Positions 22,310 through 31,460 of a DNA stretch of 64,000 nt are shown in pieces (within the stretch, counting starts at the first letter, position 1; each line of letters starts with the position of its first letter). The stretch is taken from the IMG/VR virus record IMGVR_UViG_3300044970_002808, positions 1 to 64,000 of that record. One strand, 5' to 3'. The notes under the pieces were generated by a model. The model made no database searches. It worked only from the letters and a program-made list of their open reading frames with translations, and was not told where the DNA came from. The DNA comes from a virus. Position numbers and translations under genes: made by a program.

Positions 22310-22498
22310 TTAATCCCGGAGCCAAATTATTAGCACTGATAAAAGCAACAAAACTTGCACCAAAGCAAGCGTCGTGACTACGAAAACTAGGACTACGGGA
22401 ACTAGGACTACTTGGCTAGAGTCAGATGTGTGCAAAGTACATTCAGTTAAAACTACTGGGAAGTGCGGGGGGCATTCGTAGGTAAGTATGTTTTTCAT
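22310..22498 (-). CDS. Small membrane protein, 62 aa
   Basis: Residues about 30-60 are one long hydrophobic helix (VVLVPVVLVFVVTTLALVQVLLLLS) preceded by a 28-residue polar part with two cysteines and followed by WLRD. One transmembrane segment is clear. It is a single-gene unit with its own early promoter and terminator. Early expression argues against a holin; superinfection or host-membrane interference is possible but unproven. Confidence 0.55.
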   Translation of the reverse strand: MKNILTYECPPHFPVVLTECTLHTSDSSQVVLVPVVLVFVVTTLALVQVLLLLSVLIIWLRD

Positions 22499-22530
22499 AT
22501 TTCTCTTTGGTGTTTTCTGATTACTTTAAC

Positions 22531-22560
22531 AGTATAACTTAGCCTTTATGGGTTTGTCAA
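22531..22560 (-). promoter_or_regulatory. sigma70-type promoter
   Basis: TTGACA, 18 bp, TATACT on the minus strand, 32 bp upstream of the 62-residue gene. Confidence 0.7.
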
Positions 22561-22567
22561 CCCCCAA

Positions 22568-22599
22568 CAAAAAAAAATCCCTAGCTAGGCTAGGGTTAT
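22568..22599 (-). terminator. Rho-independent terminator
   Basis: CCCTAGC, CTA loop, GCTAGGG and a T run on the minus strand, after mazG. The stem base pair that is G-U in copy 1 is A-U here. Confidence 0.75.
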
Positions 22600-22618
22600 T
22601 AAAGTTGAGTCAGTTTAA

Positions 22619-23209
22619 TTAGCGATAATCACCATCGCCTTTAATAGTACCTGCCAATTTTCGGGCAGATAGCTTTGCCATGTTCAAGTTCATTACACTG
22701 AGAAGGTTGTTAAACCCGACCCGGAGGGCTAACTCATCAAGAATGACGAACAGGGACATTACCCGCAGTATAGACGGCAGGATAGCTAGGGATTGGTATG
22801 CTTCATCCCCCCGTAGTTGTTTTTTGTGAGTACCAGCGAAGGAGCCAGCATCAATTACTGCTTTTTCAAACACTTTACTCATTCTTAGGGTAGAAGCATA
22901 GCGTAACGAATCTGGTCTGCTCAAAGAGTATTGTGAAAATAAGGTGGACAGTGGGGGGAGTCCCAGATGCTTAACTATTCGACACAAGTAGTAAACTACG
23001 TCCCCCAGTTCTAGGGCGATTGCCTTAAGGTTAGTGTCATCTTGAGCTATTTGGTCATTATAGCACTCGATGGTTTCAGCTAACTCATTAACCAAACCCA
23101 GAATGGAATAAGTCAGGGCTACTTCATCGGGGTAAACTGCTGTAGAGTCCGTAAACTCCATATATGAGTCTAGGTAAGCCAAATTTTCTGGTGTTAATTC
23201 AAATCGCAT
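22619..23209 (-). CDS. mazG: MazG-like nucleotide pyrophosphohydrolase
   Basis: 196 residues. The MazG core is visible: LGLVNELAETIECYNDQ and KAIALELGDVVYYLCRIVKHLG with the Mg-binding acidic helix residues (NELAE, ELGD). It would hydrolyse nucleoside triphosphates or the alarmone pool; MazG homologues are widespread in cyanophages. The C-terminal 90 residues are an extension beyond the usual 100-residue domain. It has an early promoter at 23243-23272 and a terminator after it. Confidence 0.75.
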   Translation of the reverse strand: MRFELTPENLAYLDSYMEFTDSTAVYPDEVALTYSILGLVNELAETIECYNDQIAQDDTNLKAIALELGDVVYYLCRIVKHLGLPPLSTLFSQYSLSRPDSLRYASTLRMSKVFEKAVIDAGSFAGTHKKQLRGDEAYQSLAILPSILRVMSLFVILDELALRVGFNNLLSVMNLNMAKLSARKLAGTIKGDGDYR

Positions 23210-23242
23210 AGGTTTTTAGGTCTTTAAGGTCTGTATGTTCCC

Positions 23243-23272
23243 AACATAACATACCGCTTATTGGTTTGTCAA
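23243..23272 (-). promoter_or_regulatory. sigma70-type promoter
   Basis: TTGACA, 18 bp, TATGTT on the minus strand, 33 bp upstream of mazG. Confidence 0.65.
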
Positions 23273-23334
23273 CATATTTTATCCATAAGAAAAAGCTATC
23301 AATGAAGTATAAGTAAATCTTATCGCTAGGGTAA

Positions 23335-23350
23335 GCCCCCATCGCCCAAT
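23335..23350 (+). promoter_or_regulatory. Late-motif promoter candidate
   Basis: CCCCCATCGCCCAAT, about 30 bp upstream of the terminase ATG. CGC.CAATC pairs with GATTG.GCG just before the start codon. Confidence 0.5.
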
Positions 23351-23380
23351 CTAAGACAGAAGCGATTGAGCGTAGAGATA

Positions 23381-25996
23381 ATGGCAAAACCTGGAAAATT
23401 AAAATTATATTTACACCCGGGACAACAAGAAGTATTCGGAGACCCTGCCAGATTCAAGGTTTTGGTTTCATCGAGGAGATTTGGGAAAAATTTAGAAGAA
23501 AACACCCCTATTTTGACCAAAAATGGTTATAAACCGATTAAGAAAATTTTCACTGGGGACACTGTATATAATGAACAGGGTTTACCTGTAAAAGTTTTAG
23601 CGGCTACCGAGGTATTTGAAGATGATTGCTACGATATTGTCTTTGAAAATGGACAGGTTATCAGAGCAGGGAAAAACCATGAGTGGGTTTTGGAGCTAAA
23701 CCGTAAGTTAGAGTCTAACACATGGACTACTGAGGAAATATTCTATTACCATCAAAACATTCAAAAGGGAAGTAAAAAACTTAATTTATCTGTTCCTCGT
23801 AAAATTTTGCATCCGTGGGAAAGCTTTTTTATAGCCGATGTAATCCCTGTTGGAAGACATCGAACTAAGTGTATTCAAGTAGAAGGAGGGATTTTCCTAT
23901 GTAGTAAAAGTAACATCCCTACCCATAATTCCAGGCTACTATTAACTACTTTAATCGAAAGGGCTATTAATTACAACGGCAACTATGATAAAGCTTCACC
24001 CCCCGTCGTTTTGCTCGTTATGCCTAGCTTAAAACAGGCTAAACAAATCCACTGGGAACCACTTGTAAATATTCTAGATGGACACCCAGCAGTTAAAAGA
24101 ATTTTTAAGTCTGAATGCAGAATCGTTTTTAAAGGAAATAAACCAGACATCATCCTCAGAGGAGCCAATGAAGATAATGGCGACAATATGCGGGGGTTGA
24201 AGATATATTTTGCTGGATTAGATGAGATGCAAGATATAAAACCTATTGTATGGACGGAAGTGATTCGCCCTGCTTTAGTTGATACTAAAAATAGTACATC
24301 TCTAATAATTGGCTGTGTTAATCCCAATACAAAGGTACTAACTCTCACTGGAATCAAGGAAATTAAAGATTTCGACTCTGATACAAAAGAGAAAGAGTAT
24401 TTACCCATTTCTGAGGACATCTATGGAATAGGTAGAGAGTTCCACAAAGCAGATGGCTTCTTTAACAATGGTATCGTGGAAACGAGAAAAATTTCAACCA
24501 GCTACGGGTTTACTTTAGAATCCTCCCTGAACCACCCTATCCTGACCAAAGATGGATGGAAGAAAACGGGTGAACTGGAAGTTGGGGATAAGGTAGCCAT
24601 AGACTATGGGATGGAAGTCTGGGGGAACATTGACCCCTTAGCTGATTTTGAAGGGACTGGGACTGAGATAAACGGCTTAAGTATTTCAGGTGGGATGACT
24701 GAGCAGTTAGCCCATTTCTTAGGGTGGGGCATAGCACAAGGGAATTTTGCCAGTGCTTTTCATAATAGCGATGATTTAGGCAAATTCCTGAACCTATTAA
24801 AGCACTTAGGTATGCGAAAGTTTTTCCCCTCTTGGTTGTGGAACGGAAAAAGAGAGTGGGCTGTGTCTTTTATAAAGGGATACATAGTAGGGGCGGGTTT
24901 GAGGAATGACCAAAAAAGAATAGTCCTCAGAAGCCCGTCAAAAGAGCTTTTAAGAGAGATGCAATTACTACTGACTAATTTAGGGGTAGTGGCGTGTCTC
25001 GGAGGGGATGGGCTGGTTTTAAACGGGTTTAACCCCAGTGAACCCTTAAAAAATCAAGACTATTACTGGGATACAGTAAAAACCCTTGAACAATCAGAAT
25101 GTCAGACTTTTGATTTCACCATTCCAGAAACCCATTCTTTCTGGTCTAACGGGTTTATCAGTCATAATACGCCCAAAGGGGCAGGTACATTTTTCCATAG
25201 TCTCTACCTACAAGGTGGTGAAGTTCCTAATTGGGCTAGTTTTTTAAAAACAGTTTATGATAATCCCTTTATTCCCCTTGATGAAATCCAAAGAACCAAA
25301 GAGTCATTACCCGAAAAAATCTTTAGACAAGAATTTTTAGCATCTTGGGAATCTTTTGATGGTCAGATATTCTCAGATTTAGATAAGAGACACTTACTGG
25401 ATGATGACGATTTACCGACAAAATTTGACCAAGTATATATCGGAGTGGACTGGGGAGATGTGAATCCTGCCCTAGTAGTGGTGGGAAGACGGGGAGCCGC
25501 TTATTTTGTGATTGATTGTTGGGAAAATCCCAACCCTAAAGCGGCCATTGAACAACGAGTCCACAATGAGAAAGCCATTGAGTTAGCCAGAACGCATGGT
25601 GTCAACCGTGGATATGCTGACCCGTCACAACCGGGAAGAATTTTAACCATGAGAAAAGCGGGTGTTCCCAAGTTAATGGAGGGCTATAATAGGGTATCAG
25701 AAGGTAATGGGGTGGTTAACACTTTATTACACCAAGATAAACTTTTTATTGCCAAATCCTGTAAAAGGGTTTTTGAGGACATGACTGCATATCACCGAGA
25801 GTCTAAAGAAGGGAATGTTACCGAGAAAGTGGCTGAAGGGCAAAGAGACCATTTTTGCGATGCTTTACGTTACGTTTTGGCTACTTTGGAGCATCGGAAT
25901 ATTGAGAATATCATCGATAGTATGGGTGCAAATACCCTAATACCCAGTGTCCCCCAAGATGATAGTCTCTACGGAAATTATAATTCTGGCTATTAA
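23381..25996 (+). CDS. terL: Terminase large subunit with two inteins
   Basis: 871 residues, of which about 439 are terminase. N-extein 1-36 ends in the Walker A start (SSRRFGK); intein 1 spans 37-183; the middle extein 184-311 has the Walker B acid in FAGLDEMQD; intein 2 spans 312-596; the C-extein 597-871 starts TPKGAGTFF (coupling motif III) and contains the RNase H-like nuclease (IGVDWGD, final DHFCDALRYV). Both inteins therefore interrupt the ATPase at its most conserved motifs, and the protein must splice twice to package DNA. I chose the ATG at 23381 over a TTG at 23366. Portal follows 56 bp later. Confidence 0.88.
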   Translation: MAKPGKLKLYLHPGQQEVFGDPARFKVLVSSRRFGKNLEENTPILTKNGYKPIKKIFTGDTVYNEQGLPVKVLAATEVFEDDCYDIVFENGQVIRAGKNHEWVLELNRKLESNTWTTEEIFYYHQNIQKGSKKLNLSVPRKILHPWESFFIADVIPVGRHRTKCIQVEGGIFLCSKSNIPTHNSRLLLTTLIERAINYNGNYDKASPPVVLLVMPSLKQAKQIHWEPLVNILDGHPAVKRIFKSECRIVFKGNKPDIILRGANEDNGDNMRGLKIYFAGLDEMQDIKPIVWTEVIRPALVDTKNSTSLIIGCVNPNTKVLTLTGIKEIKDFDSDTKEKEYLPISEDIYGIGREFHKADGFFNNGIVETRKISTSYGFTLESSLNHPILTKDGWKKTGELEVGDKVAIDYGMEVWGNIDPLADFEGTGTEINGLSISGGMTEQLAHFLGWGIAQGNFASAFHNSDDLGKFLNLLKHLGMRKFFPSWLWNGKREWAVSFIKGYIVGAGLRNDQKRIVLRSPSKELLREMQLLLTNLGVVACLGGDGLVLNGFNPSEPLKNQDYYWDTVKTLEQSECQTFDFTIPETHSFWSNGFISHNTPKGAGTFFHSLYLQGGEVPNWASFLKTVYDNPFIPLDEIQRTKESLPEKIFRQEFLASWESFDGQIFSDLDKRHLLDDDDLPTKFDQVYIGVDWGDVNPALVVVGRRGAAYFVIDCWENPNPKAAIEQRVHNEKAIELARTHGVNRGYADPSQPGRILTMRKAGVPKLMEGYNRVSEGNGVVNTLLHQDKLFIAKSCKRVFEDMTAYHRESKEGNVTEKVAEGQRDHFCDALRYVLATLEHRNIENIIDSMGANTLIPSVPQDDSLYGNYNSGY
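23489..23929 (+). other. Intein 1 in TerL, mini-intein, class-3-like
   Basis: 147 residues without endonuclease. It starts with Asn (NLEENTPILT), not Cys or Ser, ends THN before extein Ser, and carries the WCT set of class 3 inteins: Trp66 two residues after the block B His (NHEW), Cys128 in block F (TKCIQVE) and Thr145 right before the terminal His-Asn. The insertion site lies inside Walker A (GK|S). Confidence 0.75.
24314..25168 (+). other. Intein 2 in TerL, with degraded LAGLIDADG domain
   Basis: 285 residues, starts CVNPNTKVLT, block B ESSLNHPILT, ends FISHN before extein Thr: a standard class 1 intein. The two endonuclease blocks are recognisable (LAHFLGWGIAQGNF and FIKGYIVGAGLR) but the catalytic acids are Gln and Gly, so the homing endonuclease is probably dead. 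Confidence 0.8.
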
Positions 25997-26052
25997 GGGG
26001 CGAGGGTAGGGACGCTCATGACCTAAGTAGAAGACCTAACCCCGCCCACCCT

Positions 26053-27942
26053 ATGCGATACCCTGAGAAAGTCCCGTTTAATCAGTTAGAAACTTATCAC
26101 CCCGATGTACTGGCTAAAAAATACATCTATGAGACTGCTGACGATTTGTTAGCGGGGGGTAATCAGATTAGGGAAAATCTGGAGAAATACCTCTGCAAAA
26201 AGCCAGATGAGGATGCAGAAGTCTATAAGTACCGCAAAAAGATTTTTACCTACACACCTATTTTAGGGCAATGTTTAGCCCAATTAATGAATCGGATGAC
26301 TGCTTCAAATCATGTTATTAATGGTTTGGGAACTCAAGGAGACGAGGGGAAGTTCTGGGCTAAATTTAGGGAATCCGTAAATGGAAATAACCAAAAAGAA
26401 AAGAACTTTATTAAAGAAGTATTTTACAGACTTTTGAAGTATGAACGAGTTTATGCAGTAATTGATATTGAATATACTGAGAACCTACCTAAAAACCGTA
26501 AGGAACAAGATGAACAAGGTTTAATGCCTTATATTGCCCTATATGACCCCTGTAAAGTAGTCCACTATGACGAAAAGGATGGACGGTTACAATGGATAAA
26601 AATTAGAGAGTTAATGACTGAATATGACCCAGTGGGTATCCCTAGAGTATACCTAAACTGGACTTTTATTGATGATAAAGAAATAAATATTTATTCGTGT
26701 CCAGTAGAATTAGCAAAAGATGGTACACCTAGTCCTGTCTTGGGTTTTGACTTAGAAACTAAAGAATACATGGTCAGTAAGAAATCAACTATTGAACATG
26801 GTAGAGATAGTATTCCGGTAGTTAAGATTCAAGCCCCAGAGAATCTATGGGTAGTCAAAGAAGCCATTTATTTGGTTCTAGAACACATCCGAGTTCACAA
26901 TAATCTTTCCTATACTGCTAATTTGGCTGGACAGATTCAAAGACTATTTACTCCGATGGCGGAAACTGTTGATAAAATGGTGGACATTGAAGAAGCCAAA
27001 CAACAAACTGGTAATCATAGAGTTTTGATTGGGTCAGGATTTAGCTTTAATGAGACTACTGGTTCAGCGATTTCCACTATTACAGGCTATTTACAAGGTA
27101 TTGAATCTAGAATCAAAGATTTAGTATTTAGTAACGGTATTTCTGCTGGTACTGATAGACCAATGCAAGAGTCTGGTGTGGCTAAAAGTATGGACTTTAT
27201 TAGCCAAGAACAAGCTTTGACCGCCTACGGTGAGGAATTGTTAAGATTCTTAGAGAACTGTTATAAGTTAGTAGCCTTAGCCCACGGTTTACCCCCTGAT
27301 AAAGCCGAAATGATTTCAGTTTCAGGGTTGAATGAGTTCGTTCTAGATTCTGTTGATGCTAAGGTAGACCGCCTTGCCCGATTGGAAAAACTAGAAACAC
27401 CAATCGCTGACACTGCGATGAGATTGGTAACTGAAGATTTACAACGAGCTTTAACTCCTAATGCTTCTATTGATGAACAAAATACTATTCAAAATGAAAC
27501 TAAGGAATCCTTCAAACCAGAAGAACATTTTGAACTATCTATGGAGGAATTAAGTTCTTTAGTTCTGAATCAGATTGTATCAGTTAAGACAGCACAAGAA
27601 TTGTTAGGATTTGACCCTGAAGCAGAATGGGAAAACATATCTGAACAAATGCGAAATATGCAAGAGATTCAGGCAGAAGCAGAACCAGAACCAGAACCAG
27701 AAGGTGAAGGTGAAGGTGAAGGTGAAACAGTAGCAGTTGACCTTGATATGCAAATCCAGGAAGTGGCAAGTGCTTTATCTATGGCCACTGATGCTACTGT
27801 AGTTGAGGTTCTAGACGGTGTAGGATATGTTGAGGGAGGAGATAACCTACAAGGGATTTTAGATACCTTAATGGCTGAATTATCGCAGAAGTTGGAAATC
27901 CCCCTAGAGGAGGTTAAATCTATGGTTTCGGAGATGGAATAA
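26053..27942 (+). CDS. Portal protein
   Basis: 629 residues; a long, mostly helical protein with the portal layout: N-terminal wing (LVKYIYETADDLLAG-like region), IPVVKIQAPENLW, the helical stem LVLEHIRVHNNLSYTANLAG, SAISTITGYLQGIESRIKDLVF and FISQEQALTAYGEELLRFLENCYKLV. Similar portals are annotated as DUF4055-type. Near residues 535-555 there is an acidic low-complexity stretch (EPEPEPEGEGEGEGE). Position directly after terL supports the call. It forms the DNA entry ring of the capsid. Confidence 0.75.
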   Translation: MRYPEKVPFNQLETYHPDVLAKKYIYETADDLLAGGNQIRENLEKYLCKKPDEDAEVYKYRKKIFTYTPILGQCLAQLMNRMTASNHVINGLGTQGDEGKFWAKFRESVNGNNQKEKNFIKEVFYRLLKYERVYAVIDIEYTENLPKNRKEQDEQGLMPYIALYDPCKVVHYDEKDGRLQWIKIRELMTEYDPVGIPRVYLNWTFIDDKEINIYSCPVELAKDGTPSPVLGFDLETKEYMVSKKSTIEHGRDSIPVVKIQAPENLWVVKEAIYLVLEHIRVHNNLSYTANLAGQIQRLFTPMAETVDKMVDIEEAKQQTGNHRVLIGSGFSFNETTGSAISTITGYLQGIESRIKDLVFSNGISAGTDRPMQESGVAKSMDFISQEQALTAYGEELLRFLENCYKLVALAHGLPPDKAEMISVSGLNEFVLDSVDAKVDRLARLEKLETPIADTAMRLVTEDLQRALTPNASIDEQNTIQNETKESFKPEEHFELSMEELSSLVLNQIVSVKTAQELLGFDPEAEWENISEQMRNMQEIQAEAEPEPEPEGEGEGEGETVAVDLDMQIQEVASALSMATDATVVEVLDGVGYVEGGDNLQGILDTLMAELSQKLEIPLEEVKSMVSEME

Positions 27943-27957
27943 AGTTTTGCAAAACCC

Positions 27958-27986
27958 TTGACAAACTCTGATAGACCGTATAACAT
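27958..27986 (+). promoter_or_regulatory. sigma70-type promoter
   Basis: TTGACA followed by TATAAC at 15 bp or TAACAT at 17 bp, upstream of the 54-residue gene. Confidence 0.55.
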
Positions 27987-28037
27987 ATAAACAGGGGTCA
28001 ATAACCCCTAAACAATTTAGACTTTGAGGTTATCCGT

Positions 28038-28202
28038 ATGTTGGCTTTAGGTTTCATCGCACTAACCCTTGTAGTATCTTGGCTGGTTTGGGAGAACTTG
28101 AATGTGATTTCCAGACTAATTTTGCTTAATTATATAGTCTATGGGGTTTTGGCATTAATTTGTGTAGCTACTACTATATGGCTATTTCAGATATTATTCT
28201 AG
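28038..28202 (+). CDS. Small membrane protein, 54 aa
   Basis: MLALGFIALTLVVSWLVWEN is one hydrophobic segment and residues 30-54 (YGVLALICVATTIWLFQILF at the end) a second. Two transmembrane helices with a short polar loop, holin-like in size. It has its own sigma70-type promoter between portal and the next late gene. Function unknown; holin or host-membrane protein are both possible. Confidence 0.5.
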   Translation: MLALGFIALTLVVSWLVWENLNVISRLILLNYIVYGVLALICVATTIWLFQILF

Positions 28203-28220
28203 TATCTGGGGTCTAGCCCA

Positions 28221-28234
28221 TTAACACGCCCAAG
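28221..28234 (+). promoter_or_regulatory. Late-motif promoter candidate
   Basis: TTAACACGCCCAAG, 30 bp upstream of the gene at 28265; CCCAAGC/GCTTGGG leader hairpin overlaps its end. Confidence 0.55.
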
Positions 28235-28264
28235 CCCAAATTAGAGCTTGGGTTAAAACTTTTA

Positions 28265-30844
28265 ATGAAGAAACGAAATAATAAAAGAAAGGGGTCAGCA
28301 GTTCAAGACAAAGTAAAAACTGTAGGGGGGGCGTATAAACAAAAAGCCTTTGGGAAATTTAGTGTTTGGAGGACGTTTAAAGAATGGTTAGTCCTTCGTA
28401 ACGAGGACGGGACTTTTAGAGACAAAGGAGCCTCAAAAGCCTATACCTCCAAGTATAGTGAAAACACCAGTAAACCCCAGTCAAAAGGGAAAGCAAAAAA
28501 GAAGAATACAGATAACCCCGGTCAATTAAAGGACACAGTATTAGAAAAAGTATTAAAAAATAAATCCCAAGAACAAACCACAGAAACCAAGAAGACCCCC
28601 GAAGAAAAGACTGATGGGTTAGGAAAACAGGCTTCCAAATTCATAAAAAGTGGCTTAGGTTTATTGTCGGAAATTACCGCAGGAAGAACCAGTTTCATAG
28701 GAGATAGAGATAGAGCAAACCCAAGAGGCGGGGCAGATAGAGACCTTAAAGAAGCAATCCAAACCATTAGACAATTACAATTGGATTATGGGGAAACAGT
28801 TGTAAGGGAATTATTTAAAACCCATAACATAGCTCTAATGTCTGGGGTTAATAGAAATAAACTACTTAAAGAAACATTAAGATTACTGAAAAAATCTTAC
28901 CCTGAAGTGTTTAAGGGAGATACGCCCATTAGGAGCATGGAAGAAGTAAGAAAAAGGTTTGAGGAAGAAATCAAAGATACTACTTTTGATGAAGCTGTAT
29001 TGCGCTTATTGGGGAAAAGTAGTAGAATAAAAGGTTTTATTTCCCCCTTAAAGTGGGAAACCATACCTGAAAATTCTAAATTCACCAGACCCTACAAGAC
29101 CAGTGAAGATTTTGATAAAAAAGTCGAGGATAAAATCTCCACGTTTAGGAAAATGGTGAAAGATGGGATTTATGATTATGAGTTGGTATCTAGAGACAGC
29201 GAAATGAAATCTGCTATAAATACTTACCTCAGTGAATTAAACACAAGAATTGAGGAGAATATAGAAAAAACAGTAGAAATGCTGTATTTCAAAGCCATAA
29301 ACAGCGAACCTAAAAAGGATAAAGATGGTAACTTAGTACCAGTGGAAAGTAAAGAAGAAATTAGGGAAAGAGTTGAAAGAGCATCAGAAAATCTTATAAA
29401 TTATGTCTCAGGATTAAGTTCTAATTATGAGGAGTTCAAGGGGAGATTGGTTTTAGGGAATAACTTCTCAATACCACTGGAAGTATTAAGAAAGTTACCC
29501 TCCGTGGAACTATTGCAATTTTATGAACAGGTAAAATATGAAGTAGCTACAGAAAATACCTCATCTACCTTAAGGTTTCTGTCTATGGACTTGGAGTTAC
29601 AAGAAGTCTTAGACTATGGCGGGAAAAGATTAGGTGAGAAAAGCATATATGAGTTACACCATGTAGAACAATTTGCTTCCTTTGATAGAGATGGGAATCC
29701 TTATGTATCCATAGAAAGGACTCAAAAGAATACCAAGAAAGGTGAGGTAGTTGAGGAAAAGTTAAAAGCTGTAAGTAGGGAAGATTTTGATAATGTTGAA
29801 GTGGTTAGAAATGAGGATGGCAGTATAAGTCATTTCGTGAAGCAGTATTATGACCTGGATGCTAAAGGCAACCTAGTTAAAAAGGGTGAAACCATTATGG
29901 CGGAATTACCCTTAAGCTACTATGAAAAGGGGTGGGAAATCCTAGAAAAAGATGGTTTTATTTCTGGGTTTAGAGATAAAGAAACACAGGAAGAAGTTTC
30001 ATGGCGTAAAGCAATAGATGAAATGTCTCATACAAGCCAGACCTATTTGGATATACCAAATATTATACACCAGAGTAAAGGAGAGAACCCCATGTCTTCC
30101 TTGCTTCATCCCGTTGACCAATTCTTGATAACCCCAGAAAATGAATCATTAAGAGCTAAACTCTCAAGAACTAGAGAACTATCAGAAAGACTAGGATTAG
30201 ACCCTTCTATTGGTGGAAAAATCGATAACGGGTTAAAGAATGGCGTAATGGGAACTGGAAAGGGGGCTATTGAGTCTAGTGTACATGAAAAATTCAGGGA
30301 TGAACTCACAAAAGTCAGAAAAATGCAATTATTGGATACTCTCTCTAAGGCAGTAGATGAACTAAAGGGTAAACTACCCCCTGAAGATTTTGATAGATTA
30401 GACGCAGAAGGTATATATACCTACTACAATGGTGTTGTTTTAGCTGAACAGAACTTGCAACTGGGTTCGTTATCTGGTAAAATTAGGATAATGGAATCCA
30501 CCATTGAAAAAATAAAAGAGTTTTCAGACAGTGCTACCATTAAAAAAATGGAGGATTCCTTAGCTAAACTAAAAGAAACCTACTCTAAAGGCATTTTAAG
30601 TCGGGATAACTTGGAGGCTAGTCTAGAAGTCACAAGAGGGAAAATTCAGGATGAACTCAATCTCCGAAAAATTAGTGGGGGTTTCTTACTTAAAATCATT
30701 AAGAACCCTGAGCTATGGGGTCTACCCCCTGATGCTACCAAAAAACAGGTTCTCAATGCCATAGTGGGGGAGATACGCAATAGAAAGGGATTAGACAATT
30801 TCCCCAGTTTTAACGACAATATGGAGCTTATAGAAAATGATTGA
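28265..30844 (+). CDS. Large basic virion-type protein, 859 aa
   Basis: Starts with a strongly basic segment (MKKRNNKRKGSAVQDK) and a Lys-rich linker to about residue 130, followed by long helical and coiled-coil parts rich in Lys and Glu. There is no clear enzymatic motif; ELHHVEQFASFDRDGNPYV near 460 resembles an HNH-type His pair but the rest of that motif is missing. Its place after portal and the late motif suggest a minor head or ejected protein. The basic N-terminus is similar in character to that of the metallopeptidase-like protein, so both may be packaged with DNA. Confidence 0.5.
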   Translation: MKKRNNKRKGSAVQDKVKTVGGAYKQKAFGKFSVWRTFKEWLVLRNEDGTFRDKGASKAYTSKYSENTSKPQSKGKAKKKNTDNPGQLKDTVLEKVLKNKSQEQTTETKKTPEEKTDGLGKQASKFIKSGLGLLSEITAGRTSFIGDRDRANPRGGADRDLKEAIQTIRQLQLDYGETVVRELFKTHNIALMSGVNRNKLLKETLRLLKKSYPEVFKGDTPIRSMEEVRKRFEEEIKDTTFDEAVLRLLGKSSRIKGFISPLKWETIPENSKFTRPYKTSEDFDKKVEDKISTFRKMVKDGIYDYELVSRDSEMKSAINTYLSELNTRIEENIEKTVEMLYFKAINSEPKKDKDGNLVPVESKEEIRERVERASENLINYVSGLSSNYEEFKGRLVLGNNFSIPLEVLRKLPSVELLQFYEQVKYEVATENTSSTLRFLSMDLELQEVLDYGGKRLGEKSIYELHHVEQFASFDRDGNPYVSIERTQKNTKKGEVVEEKLKAVSREDFDNVEVVRNEDGSISHFVKQYYDLDAKGNLVKKGETIMAELPLSYYEKGWEILEKDGFISGFRDKETQEEVSWRKAIDEMSHTSQTYLDIPNIIHQSKGENPMSSLLHPVDQFLITPENESLRAKLSRTRELSERLGLDPSIGGKIDNGLKNGVMGTGKGAIESSVHEKFRDELTKVRKMQLLDTLSKAVDELKGKLPPEDFDRLDAEGIYTYYNGVVLAEQNLQLGSLSGKIRIMESTIEKIKEFSDSATIKKMEDSLAKLKETYSKGILSRDNLEASLEVTRGKIQDELNLRKISGGFLLKIIKNPELWGLPPDATKKQVLNAIVGEIRNRKGLDNFPSFNDNMELIEND

Positions 30845-31316
30845 TTTTGACTTGACCGAAAAAGAATTTGATGAAGATGCTTTTGATGATGTTTATGATG
30901 CTGTCCCCAGTGTCATAAAGTACCTAAAACTTGTCAAATCCCTTCCTGCTAACTTTTGGGATGAGGTCAAACCTTTAGACCCTGAGAAACCGTATGGGCG
31001 GGTTGAGGGCTATGCTCTAAATTGGTCTTTTAATAGAGCTAAACACAATACCCCCGATGCTTGGAGATTAATAAACGACAAAAACATTACCAGTGTAATG
31101 CCCTGGTCTATGGGTTTAGATGACCCCTTACAGGTTTATGATTGGGATGTCCGCAGGGGTTTAGCTTTTACTATTCATGAAAAATTTGAAGATGAATTTG
31201 ACCTTGAAGACTTTGTAATGCCCTTCATCCATCCCCTAGTGCTACCTAAAAACTATACCTTCTGGTTGGATATGAGGGAAGCAATTAAATTTGGCAGATT
31301 GGGAGACCAAGCCTAG
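30837..31316 (+). CDS. Hypothetical protein, 159 aa
   Basis: Overlaps the preceding gene by 8 bp and is therefore translated from the same late message. Acidic N-terminus (DFDLTEKEFDEDAFDDVYD), several Trp/Phe-rich segments (YALNWSFNRAKHN, SVMPWSMGLDDP). No family recognised. A partner or connector for the 859-residue protein is plausible from the coupling. A strong terminator follows. Confidence 0.5.
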   Translation: MIDFDLTEKEFDEDAFDDVYDAVPSVIKYLKLVKSLPANFWDEVKPLDPEKPYGRVEGYALNWSFNRAKHNTPDAWRLINDKNITSVMPWSMGLDDPLQVYDWDVRRGLAFTIHEKFEDEFDLEDFVMPFIHPLVLPKNYTFWLDMREAIKFGRLGDQA

Positions 31317-31322
31317 ATACTG

Positions 31323-31348
31323 CAAAACCCCAGTTAATGGGGTTTTTT
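31323..31348 (+). terminator. Rho-independent terminator
   Basis: AACCCCA, loop, TGGGGTT and T run, right after the 159-residue gene. Confidence 0.75.
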
Positions 31349-31355
31349 GGAAAGA

Positions 31356-31427
31356 CTAAGCCTTTTTAGGTTTTAGGGGTTTGGGCTTAGGCATTTTGGG
31401 TTTCTTACAACCAGAACTTTTTTTCAT
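31356..31427 (-). CDS. Micropeptide, 23 aa, Lys/Pro-rich
   Basis: MKKSSGCKKPKMPKPKPLKP plus KKA: 11 Lys and 5 Pro among 23 residues, with one Cys. The frame would be missed by length filters. It follows its own late-motif copy (31461-31475) with only a short leader and lies downstream of the tail tube terminator, so the promoter seems dedicated to it. A short basic peptide expressed late could be a virion or DNA-binding component. Confidence 0.5.
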   Translation of the reverse strand: MKKSSGCKKPKMPKPKPLKPKKA

Positions 31428-31460
31428 GCCAAGTTAAAATATAAAAGTTTCCTATTTTAG

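Larger units (their letters stand above)
22500..22618 (-). repeat. Promoter/terminator cassette, copy 2
   Basis: Nearly identical to 22188-22306, separating the small membrane protein gene from MazG. Confidence 0.7.
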
